Positions 1 through 5,683 of a stretch of DNA of 5,683 nucleotides are shown here, in pieces. The stretch lies in NCBI GenBank assembly GCA_003164415.1, contig PLTK01000173.1:1-5683 (forward strand). Direction: 5' to 3'. Within the stretch, counting starts at the first letter, position 1; the number at the start of each line of letters is the position of its first letter. This DNA comes from Methanobacterium sp. (lineage in GTDB: Archaea > Methanobacteriota > Methanobacteria > Methanobacteriales > Methanobacteriaceae). Made by a program: the position numbers and the translations under genes. The notes beneath the pieces were generated by a model. It had not been told where the DNA came from. It saw only the letters and a list, made by a program, of their open reading frames with translations, and ran no database searches.

Positions 1-1820
1 TAATAGACCAGATAATAGGTCAAGAGGAAGCTGTTGAAACCGTTATAAAAGCCGCTAAACAAAGGAGAAATGTCCTTTTAATTGGTGAGCCTGGAATCGG
101 TAAATCAATGCTTGCAAAGGGAATGGCAGAGCTATTGCCACCTGAAGAACTTCAAGATATATTGGTATATCCTAATATTGAAGATAACCACAACCCGCTT
201 ATAGGTGCTATGCCTGCTGGTGAAGGTAAAAAGGTTGTAATGAATTACAAGGTTAAAGCCAAAGCACAAGAAGAAAAGAAGAATATGATTATGATGATCA
301 TAATAGGATTCATTCTAGTGGTCGGATTTTTATTACAACAGTACTTAGCAGCTATAATAGCGGCAGGTATAGTTTTACTTGTAATAATGCAGATGAAACC
401 AAGGAGTACTGTAATGGTACCTAAACTTCTTGTAAACAATGACAGTAAGAGTATAGCACCTTTTATTGATGCAACTGGTTCCCATGCTGGTGCTTTACTT
501 GGTGATGTTAGGCATGACCCATACCAGTCCGGTGGACTTGGAACACCTGCACACGAACGTGTAGAGGCAGGAATGATTCACCGTTCAAATAAAGGTGTTT
601 TGTATGTTGATGAAATAGGCACCATGCAAATGAAAACTCAGCAGGAACTTTTGACAGCTATGCAAGAGAAAAAATACTCTATAACTGGACAAAGTGAAAC
701 AAGCAGTGGTGCTATGGTACGTTCCCAAGAAGTTCCATGCGATTTCGTTTTGGTTGCTTCAGGAAACCTTCAAGTACTCGAAGGAATGCATATAGCACTT
801 CGTTCAAGGATAAGAGGTTACGGTTACGAAGTATTCATGAAAGATTCAATGAAAGATACTCCTGAAAATAGGGACAAATTAGTACAGTTCATTGCACAAG
901 AAGTTAAAAAAGATGGTAGAATACCACATTTTAGTAGAGAAGCTGTTGCAGAAATTATCCATGAAGCTCAGAGAAGAGCAGGTAAAAAAGATACTTTAAC
1001 TCTTAAATTAAGAGATCTTGGAGGTCTTGTGAGGGCAGCAGGTGATATAGCTAAGGGTGAAGGGGCCGATACTGTAACAATAGCCCATGTTATCAGTGCT
1101 AAAAAACTTGCAAGAACATTAGAACAGCAGATTGCAGATAGATACATTGTCCAAAGGAAGAAATATAGTGTCTTCAAATCTGAAGGAAGCGAAGTAGGAA
1201 GGGTCAATGGACTTGCAATAATAGGTGATAGAAGCGGTATACTATTACCAATTGCTGCAGAGGCAGCTCCTGCTCAGAGTAAAGATGAAGGTAAAATTAT
1301 AGCAACTGGTAAATTGGGAGAAATTGCTAAGGAAGCAGTTCAGAATGTAAGTGCTTTGATTAAGAAAAATACTGGTACAGATATATCCAACCATGATATA
1401 CATATACAGTTCCTTCAAGCATACGATGGTGTCGAAGGAGATAGTGCCAGTGTGTCCATTGCAACTGCAGTTGTTTCTGCACTAGAAAATGTTCCAGTAG
1501 ATCAATCTGTAGCATTAACCGGATCATTAAGTGTTAGGGGCGATGTGATGCCTGTGGGTGGAGTAACAGGTAAAATTGAAGCTGCTGCTGAAGCTGGAAT
1601 GAAAAAAGTTCTAATACCTGCATCAAACATGGACGATGTTCTAATTGAAGAAAGGTACAAGAACAAGATACAAGTGATTCCAGTTGAAAATATGAGTGAT
1701 GTACTTGAACATGCACTTATAGGAAATGGTAAAGAAGGGCTAATTGAGAAAATGAAGAAAATTACAGATATTGTACCTCAAGGTATTCTTCAAAAACCTC
1801 ATAAACCAATGACACACTAA
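1..1820 (+). CDS. lonB: ATP-dependent archaeal Lon protease LonB, membrane-anchored (5' partial)
   Basis: This is an AAA+ serine protease that unfolds and degrades damaged or regulatory proteins at the cytoplasmic face of the membrane. The frame is open from the left edge (first whole codon at 3), giving 605 visible residues; the start codon and a few dozen N-terminal residues lie outside. Motifs in visible-residue numbering: Walker A GEPGIGKS at 28-35; a hydrophobic hairpin at about 95-130 (two closely spaced transmembrane helices, bases 285-392) inserted between Walker A and B, the hallmark of archaeal LonB; Walker B VLYVDEIG with D203 and E204; sensor-1 Asn255 in VASGN; arginine-finger region around R267-R271; protease domain from about 398. 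The catalytic dyad is Ser481 (EGDSAS) and Lys524 (GGVTGK), 43 residues apart as in bacterial Lon. All catalytic elements are intact. It lacks the large N-terminal domain of bacterial LonA as far as can be seen. The downstream gene is 344 bases away, so it is probably the last gene of its transcript. Confidence 0.96.
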   Translation, partial: IDQIIGQEEAVETVIKAAKQRRNVLLIGEPGIGKSMLAKGMAELLPPEELQDILVYPNIEDNHNPLIGAMPAGEGKKVVMNYKVKAKAQEEKKNMIMMIIIGFILVVGFLLQQYLAAIIAAGIVLLVIMQMKPRSTVMVPKLLVNNDSKSIAPFIDATGSHAGALLGDVRHDPYQSGGLGTPAHERVEAGMIHRSNKGVLYVDEIGTMQMKTQQELLTAMQEKKYSITGQSETSSGAMVRSQEVPCDFVLVASGNLQVLEGMHIALRSRIRGYGYEVFMKDSMKDTPENRDKLVQFIAQEVKKDGRIPHFSREAVAEIIHEAQRRAGKKDTLTLKLRDLGGLVRAAGDIAKGEGADTVTIAHVISAKKLARTLEQQIADRYIVQRKKYSVFKSEGSEVGRVNGLAIIGDRSGILLPIAAEAAPAQSKDEGKIIATGKLGEIAKEAVQNVSALIKKNTGTDISNHDIHIQFLQAYDGVEGDSASVSIATAVVSALENVPVDQSVALTGSLSVRGDVMPVGGVTGKIEAAAEAGMKKVLIPASNMDDVLIEERYKNKIQVIPVENMSDVLEHALIGNGKEGLIEKMKKITDIVPQGILQKPHKPMTH

Positions 1821-1844
1821 AATTGTTGTTCGAATATTTGATAG

Positions 1845-1881
1845 AATGAAAGATATCCTTTCATTATTTTCTATTTTTTTT
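1845..1881 (+). terminator. Stem-loop plus T tract ending lonB
   Basis: A perfect 8-bp stem (AATGAAAG at 1845-1852, CTTTCATT at 1858-1865) with a 5-base loop lies 24 bases after the lonB stop. It is followed by a T-rich run ending in eight T (1874-1881). In archaea the T tract alone is the main termination signal; the hairpin may instead protect the mRNA 3' end. Confidence 0.7.
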
Positions 1882-2164
1882 ATAAAAATACAATCAAACT
1901 TCTTGATTTAATTTAAGTTTACGACACTATTTTTCAAATCGCCATATTACATAGTATTATAAGTGGTGAGAACATATATTTTACAATAGAATTAAAATTA
2001 GATAATTTATTAAATAATATAAAATGTGTTCCTGAATTTCAAATTAAGTTAGTAGGTACTAATTTTTGATTTCAAAGATTTCAATTCGAAACCTAACAAT
2101 TATTTTGAGCGTAATTTAACCTATTATAATTATTGATTTTTCAGGAAGCTAAAAGGAAGATAAA
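1882..2164 (+). other. Gene-free AT-rich spacer, probable promoter and leader of the helicase gene
   Basis: No convincing reading frame is present on either strand. It holds TATA-like stretches (around 1974-1983, 2015-2024 and 2121-2130), a perfect inverted repeat TTTGA-TT-TCAAA (2065-2076), three copies of ATTTCAA (2036-2042, 2069-2075, 2078-2084), and a possible closing stem of GTTA plus GGT (2048-2057) with ACCTAAC (2091-2097). Archaeal deaD helicase genes can be cold-regulated through a long 5' leader, as described for Methanococcoides burtonii. Whether that holds here is inference. Confidence 0.4.
2011..2026 (+). promoter_or_regulatory. Candidate TATA region for the helicase gene (distal)
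   Basis: The stretch AATAATATAAAA lies about 140 bases before the helicase start. If it is the TATA box, transcription would begin near 2040-2048 and leave a leader of about 120 bases containing the ATTTCAA repeats. A second TATA-like stretch (TATTATAATT, 2122-2131) would give a leader of only a few bases before the Shine-Dalgarno site. The sequence alone does not decide between them. Confidence 0.3.
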
Positions 2165-3754
2165 ATGGAAAAACTTAGATTTAAAGATTTAGATATATCT
2201 AGCGAAATACAGAGAGCCGTTGAAGACATGGGATTTGAGGAGGCCACTCCAATTCAGTCCCTTGCAATACCACACATTCTTGAGGGTAAAGACGTCACAG
2301 GTCAGGCTCAGACAGGAACAGGTAAAACAGCGGCCTTTGGTATACCAATACTGGAGATGGTTAACCCATCCGAAAGGGAACTCCAGGCAGTTATACTGTG
2401 TCCAACCAGAGAACTTGCAATACAAGTTGCAGAGGAACTGAAAAAATTATCAACTTACATGAAGCGGGTAAACGTCCTACCAATTTATGGTGGTCAACCA
2501 ATAGAAAGACAGATTAAGGCCCTCAGAAAGGGTGTACAGATCATAATAGGTACACCTGGTAGGGTAATGGATCATATGAGGCGTGGAACCCTAGAAATGG
2601 GTAACGTTAAGGTTCTTGTTCTTGATGAAGCTGATGAAATGTTAGACATGGGATTCAGAGAGGATATAGAGTTTGTTTTGGATTACATACCAGATCAGAG
2701 ACAGATACTGCTATTTTCAGCAACCATGTCTCCTGATATACTGTACATTACAAGAAGATATCAGGATGATCCAGAATTTTTGAAGGTTGTTCCCAAGGAA
2801 CTTACAGTTCCAGAAACTGAACAAGTCTACTTCGAAGTAAAAGAAAAAATGAAGCTTGACGTATTGTCACGTCTTCTGGATATCAACGACTTCAAATTGT
2901 CCCTTGTATTCTGTAACACAAAGAGAAGAGTAGACAAACTTGTAAGTCACCTTCAAATTCGAGGATACGCTGCAGACGGTCTTCATGGAGACATGAGCCA
3001 GAGACAGAGAGACAGTGTCATGTCCAAGTTCAGATCGGGGAATATTGAGATATTAGTTGCAACAGATGTTGCTGCACGTGGAATAGACGTGGAAAACGTA
3101 GAAGCAGTTTTCAACTACGATGTACCGAATGATGATGAGTATTACGTCCACAGGATCGGAAGAACAGGAAGAGCAGGAAAAACTGGTATTGCATTCACAT
3201 TTGTGTCTGGGAAAGAAGTTTATCAACTCAGGGACATAATGAGATATACTAAAACCAAGATCGAACAGCAACAGATACCATCTGCAAGTGATGTTCAAGA
3301 AATCAAAACAAGCAACTTCCTCGAGAGAATCAAAAGAATAATAAACAATGAAAAACTCGATAAAGAAGTTCATATGGTTGAAAAGATGATGGAAGAAGAT
3401 TACAGCTCTGTAGAAACAGCTGCAGCTTTACTTAGGATTGTCATGGAAAAATCCGGTAATAACACAACCACTCAGAATCCTGCTGAATTTGGAGATACAG
3501 GTGCAGGTGTGGGTCAAGTAAGGTTCTTCATAAACATTGGAAGAAAGGACAAAGCCAAGGCAAGAGATATTATAAAAGCCATAGCAGATAAAACCGGTTT
3601 ATCAAGCTCATCTATAGGGAAAATTGATGTATTTGACAAGTTTTCCTTTGTAGAGGTGCCAGAAAGTAGTGCTAATGATGTAATTTCTTCCATGCGTGGC
3701 GCAAGAATAAAAGGTAGATCCGTTAATATGGAACCTGCCAATAAAAGAAGTTAA
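2165..3754 (+). CDS. deaD: DEAD-box ATP-dependent RNA helicase with C-terminal DbpA-type RNA-binding domain (DeaD/CsdA-like)
   Basis: This is an ATP-driven RNA duplex-unwinding protein, probably acting in ribosome assembly, mRNA remodelling or cold adaptation in the cytoplasm. The 529-residue product has every helicase motif in order: Q motif with upstream F6 and GFEEATPIQ (23-31), motif I AQTGTGKT (48-55), Ia PTRELA (80-85), GG (109-110), Ib TPGR (130-133), II DEAD (154-157), III SAT (185-187), IV LVFCNTK (247-253), V ATDVAARGID (299-308), VI HRIGRTGR (329-336). After an alpha-helical linker of about 100 residues comes a compact domain (about 452-526, RFFINIGRKDKAK to GRSVNME) resembling the RRM-like domain of bacterial DbpA, CsdA and DeaD, which binds structured RNA. 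That architecture is typical of bacterial enzymes, so ancient transfer is possible. The ATG at 2165 is chosen because the Q motif sits at the normal distance and an AAGGAAG site lies at 2153-2159. It has its own spacer and terminator, so it is probably monocistronic. Confidence 0.96.
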   Translation: MEKLRFKDLDISSEIQRAVEDMGFEEATPIQSLAIPHILEGKDVTGQAQTGTGKTAAFGIPILEMVNPSERELQAVILCPTRELAIQVAEELKKLSTYMKRVNVLPIYGGQPIERQIKALRKGVQIIIGTPGRVMDHMRRGTLEMGNVKVLVLDEADEMLDMGFREDIEFVLDYIPDQRQILLFSATMSPDILYITRRYQDDPEFLKVVPKELTVPETEQVYFEVKEKMKLDVLSRLLDINDFKLSLVFCNTKRRVDKLVSHLQIRGYAADGLHGDMSQRQRDSVMSKFRSGNIEILVATDVAARGIDVENVEAVFNYDVPNDDEYYVHRIGRTGRAGKTGIAFTFVSGKEVYQLRDIMRYTKTKIEQQQIPSASDVQEIKTSNFLERIKRIINNEKLDKEVHMVEKMMEEDYSSVETAAALLRIVMEKSGNNTTTQNPAEFGDTGAGVGQVRFFINIGRKDKAKARDIIKAIADKTGLSSSSIGKIDVFDKFSFVEVPESSANDVISSMRGARIKGRSVNMEPANKRS

Positions 3755-3799
3755 GATACATCTATCTTAATTTATTTATTTTACTTTTTTATTTTATTA
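3747..3799 (+). terminator. Stem-loop plus T-rich tract ending the helicase gene
   Basis: A perfect 8-bp stem, TTAAGATA (3751-3758) with TATCTTAA (3763-3770), closes a 4-base loop CATC. It can extend outward through one G-U and two A-U pairs (3748-3750 with 3771-3773). The TAA stop codon (3752-3754) lies inside the stem. A T-rich run follows (3771-3799, including TTTTTT). Confidence 0.7.
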
Positions 3800-3814
3800 A
3801 TCTCAACAACTTAA

Positions 3815-3829
3815 ATTATAATATATATC
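3815..3829 (+). promoter_or_regulatory. Candidate TATA box for the APCDD1-like gene
   Basis: The AT-only stretch ATTATAATATATAT lies about 75-90 bases before the start codon at 3904. Archaeal transcription would begin near 3850, leaving a leader of about 50 bases that carries the Shine-Dalgarno site. A second TATA-like word (AAAATATATC, 3856-3865) could serve instead. The helicase terminator just upstream makes an independent promoter likely. Confidence 0.4.
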
Positions 3830-3892
3830 CAGAACCATCATTTTAATACTAATTGAAAATATATCTAGTTTTCTTTGTAAAATTTTACAAAA

Positions 3893-3897
3893 GAGGT
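3893..3897 (+). promoter_or_regulatory. Shine-Dalgarno site that sets the start at 3904
   Basis: GAGGT sits six bases before the ATG at 3904 and matches the archaeal 16S 3' end complement. The upstream in-frame ATG at 3853 has no such site, and the extra 17 codons it would add contain this GAGGT, so 3904 is the better start. Confidence 0.75.
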
Positions 3898-3903
3898 TAT
3901 AAT

Positions 3904-4494
3904 ATGTTAAAAAGAGAAGATTTAAGAGGAAATTGGCAAAGTCCAGTAATTGAAACTATTGAAAATCCTGATGGAAGTTTTATGTATATCAAAAGGGAAG
4001 CAATATTTATTGATGATAATTGGGACATATACATCCGTGCATACCTCGACGAAGATGGGGAAAAACCATTTTTTACCATTCACGCCAAGGGAAACTATAT
4101 CATAGGTAAACAATCAGAAACTTTACCTGGAGCAGTGGCAGTTGACTTTCATAACAGGGCGAGATATGTAACAGCACATCAGCATTCCTTGATAGATATG
4201 TTAAATGAAACCAGCCCATTTGATGGAGAATGGATGTTAGATTTAGAACATGATGTTAGTTCAAAGGGATGTATATTGGTTCCTTCAATTGAAACATGTC
4301 CAGTAGAATATGATGTGATCAAAGTTCAGGGAAATGAAATTTATTTTGGAGATTTCACATCCGAACAGAAAGAAGATATTAAAAAGGTTTCCCAAGGTGA
4401 TCAGAATCCCTCGGAGGGTCCTGATGGAATATGCAGCACTGAAAACAGACCACGTCAGCTGATTAATTATCCAATGATCAAACAGGATGATTAA
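3904..4494 (+). CDS. Uncharacterised protein resembling the APCDD1 domain
   Basis: The function is unknown. The 196-residue product appears to be a single, mostly beta-strand domain. Conserved-looking positions in order: LRGNWQS (7-13), a strand with YIKREAIFIDDNW (28-40), YLDEDGEKPFFTIHAKG (47-63), YIIGKQSETLPGAVAVDF (65-82), T90, LN (100-101), EIYFGD (145-150), and near the end C177 and NRPRQLINYP (181-190). From memory, this order matches the APCDD1 domain (LxGxW...S, aromatic after W, YxDxxCxxPxFTIxxxGxYxxGxxS...GAxxxDF, LN, LYxG, RPxxL), named for a Wnt antagonist and also present in prokaryotic proteins. The usual Cys pairs of the extracellular animal domain are mostly missing: the Cys before the proline of the YxD...P strand is replaced (E53), leaving C123, C132 and C177. 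No signal peptide or membrane segment is seen, so a cytoplasmic location is likely. The gene stands alone between terminators, so its neighbours give no functional clue. The assignment is inference from pattern recall. Confidence 0.85.
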   Translation: MLKREDLRGNWQSPVIETIENPDGSFMYIKREAIFIDDNWDIYIRAYLDEDGEKPFFTIHAKGNYIIGKQSETLPGAVAVDFHNRARYVTAHQHSLIDMLNETSPFDGEWMLDLEHDVSSKGCILVPSIETCPVEYDVIKVQGNEIYFGDFTSEQKEDIKKVSQGDQNPSEGPDGICSTENRPRQLINYPMIKQDD

Positions 4495-4546
4495 TTATAT
4501 TTTTTTTTAACATTAACTATTCTTATAATAAAATAAAAAAAATTAT
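4495..4546. terminator. Convergent two-way terminator between the APCDD1-like gene and prs
   Basis: Nine T (4500-4508) lie six bases after the + strand gene's stop. Eight A (4535-4542), read as T8 on the - strand, begin five bases after the prs stop. Each is a good archaeal oligo-T termination signal for the gene entering the spacer from that side. The two tracts are also complementary and could pair as an A-U stem. Confidence 0.65.
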
Positions 4547-5422
4547 TTATTCAAATTTCTTCAAATATCCAGCCACAAGTGGAGCTACAGATATAGTACT
4601 CACATCAGATTTGAGAGTATCGGTTGCAAATACATCATCCACACCAGCTGCAAATATTTTTAAAAGAGCATCTTCCACAAGTATAGGGTGAACGCAACCT
4701 ACAATGACTTTATTAGCTCCAAGATCATTTAGTATCCTTGAAGCACTCACTATTGTGCCTCCTGTACTAATGATATCGTCTATTATTACAACATCCCTTC
4801 CCTTTACATCAAGATTTTTAGGTTTCATTTCAACCTTCTCGGGTGATATTCTTGTCTTATCGAGATAGTCACAATCACACTTTAAAATTCCTGAAATTTC
4901 CTCTGCAAATCCTAAAGCGCCTTTATCAGGCCCTATAATCATTGGATCATCTATTTGCTCATTAATATAATTAGCTATCATAGGCATGGCTGATATTTCA
5001 TGTACAGGAATATTGAAAAATTCTTTAATATTTTTTTCATGTAAGTTAATTGAATAAATTTCTGATGCTCCTGCTGCTTCAAGAAGTTCTGCTACAATAA
5101 CAGCAGAAACAGCCTCGCCGCTTTTAAATCTGCGTTCTTGTCTACCATATCCAAAATATGGGATCACAACTCTTGTTCTTTCAACACCAAGACTTTTAAG
5201 ATTTTTAAGTAAAAGGAATAATTCCATTAGATTTTCATCCTGAGGATAGCCTGTTGATTGGATCACAACCACTTCCTTTGGAACTTCACCCTTTATCCGT
5301 ATATAACGTTCTCCATCCGGAAACCTTCTGGTTTCAATGGGACTTAAATGTTCTCCTAAATCCCAAGCAACTTTAGCAGCAAGTTTCTGTGAAGCAGATC
5401 CGCCTATTATCAATAAAACCAC
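4547..5422 (-). CDS. prs: Ribose-phosphate pyrophosphokinase (PRPP synthetase), archaeal type
   Basis: The enzyme makes 5-phosphoribosyl 1-pyrophosphate from ribose 5-phosphate and ATP, feeding purine, pyrimidine, histidine and cofactor synthesis in the cytoplasm. In the 291-residue reading: RFPDGE (33-38) near the ATP site, flexible loop YGRQERRFKSGE (92-103), His128 of the metal-binding loop (NLHEKNIKEFF), GPDKGA (164-169), catalytic K189 and R191 in DKTR, and the PRPP signature DDIISTGGT (215-223). The length is below the roughly 315 of bacterial class I enzymes, as usual for archaeal forms. The GTG at 5422 is the furthest possible start (an in-frame stop lies at 5441-5443 with no ATG between) but has no clear Shine-Dalgarno site. 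A TTG at 5413 would give a 288-residue protein starting MIIGGSASQ, with GGGTGGT a few bases upstream, and may be the true start. It is divergent from hypA and convergent with the APCDD1-like gene. Confidence 0.96.
   Translation of the reverse strand: MVLLIIGGSASQKLAAKVAWDLGEHLSPIETRRFPDGERYIRIKGEVPKEVVVIQSTGYPQDENLMELFLLLKNLKSLGVERTRVVIPYFGYGRQERRFKSGEAVSAVIVAELLEAAGASEIYSINLHEKNIKEFFNIPVHEISAMPMIANYINEQIDDPMIIGPDKGALGFAEEISGILKCDCDYLDKTRISPEKVEMKPKNLDVKGRDVVIIDDIISTGGTIVSASRILNDLGANKVIVGCVHPILVEDALLKIFAAGVDDVFATDTLKSDVSTISVAPLVAGYLKKFE

Positions 5423-5424
<2 letters not shown>
5418..5424 (-). promoter_or_regulatory. Possible Shine-Dalgarno site favouring a TTG start for prs
   Basis: On the - strand GGGTGGT is followed after four bases by TTG (5413-5411). 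It overlaps the alternative GTG start, which has no G-rich site upstream of its own. This supports a prs product three residues shorter than the longest reading. Confidence 0.4.
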
Positions 5425-5630
<206 letters not shown>

Positions 5631-5683
5631 ATGCACGAACTTTCAATGGCTGACGCTATGGTTAAAACAGTATTAGATGTTGC
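5631..5683 (+). CDS. hypA: Hydrogenase/nickel maturation chaperone HypA (3' partial)
   Basis: HypA delivers nickel, with HypB, to the active site of [NiFe] hydrogenases, which hydrogenotrophic methanogens need in quantity. Only the first 17 codons are visible (MHELSMADAMVKTVLDV), cut by the right edge. The opening MHE is the nickel-binding N terminus of the family (His2 and Glu3), and the following helix matches typical HypA proteins. The zinc-binding Cys motifs lie outside the window. A strong GAGGTGG site supports the start. It reads away from prs across about 200 bases. Confidence 0.88.
   Translation, partial: MHELSMADAMVKTVLDV

Noticed and set aside
108..110. ATG at 108 as the start of lonB
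   Set aside because: The frame is open back to the window edge and encodes the Walker A motif just upstream of this ATG, so it is an internal methionine.
285..392. Hydrophobic insertion in the Lon ATPase domain as an abnormal insertion
   Set aside because: A transmembrane hairpin between Walker A and Walker B is the normal arrangement of archaeal LonB.
1963..1989. Eight-codon GTG-started frame in the spacer before the helicase gene
   Set aside because: It is too short, has no ATG and no ribosome site at a suitable distance, and is expected by chance.
3053..3373. 106-codon open frame on the - strand
   Set aside because: It lies wholly inside the helicase gene, which has all family motifs in the other strand's frame. 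Its translation is low-complexity and unlike any family I know.
3853..3903. Longer N terminus for the APCDD1-like protein (17 extra residues, possible signal peptide)
   Set aside because: The hydrophobic part is too short and broken by lysines for a signal peptide, there is no ribosome site before it, and a good GAGGT site precedes the ATG at 3904.

Overview
The window looks like chromosomal DNA of a methanogenic archaeon, most likely of the order Methanobacteriales (Methanobacterium-like). The reasons are a membrane-type archaeal LonB protease, a short archaeal-type PRPP synthetase, the start of the nickel chaperone gene hypA, low GC content, AT-rich spacers, and Shine-Dalgarno sites of the GAGGTG type. 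The genus is inferred from these features and has not been tested by a search.

From left to right: (1) the 3' part of lonB (+ strand, cut by the left edge just before the Walker A motif), followed by a perfect stem-loop and a T tract; (2) a 344-base AT-rich spacer that probably carries the promoter and leader of the next gene; (3) a complete DEAD-box RNA helicase gene (+) with a C-terminal DbpA-type RNA-binding domain, ending in a second perfect stem-loop plus T tract; (4) a 196-residue protein (+) whose conserved positions resemble the APCDD1 domain, known from the animal Wnt inhibitor APCDD1; (5) a short convergent spacer with a T8-9 tract facing an A8 tract, probably a two-way terminator; (6) prs, PRPP synthetase (- strand); (7) a 207-base divergent spacer with repeated TAATCAT words and small inverted repeats; (8) the first 17 codons of hypA (+), cut by the right edge.

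The genes appear to be separate transcription units, each with its own spacer and terminator, and do not form an operon. Most have housekeeping roles: membrane protein quality control (LonB), RNA remodelling (helicase), nucleotide, histidine and cofactor precursor supply (Prs), and [NiFe]-hydrogenase maturation (HypA). The small APCDD1-like protein is the least explained gene and the best candidate for something new. I saw no mobile element, CRISPR array, tRNA or rRNA.
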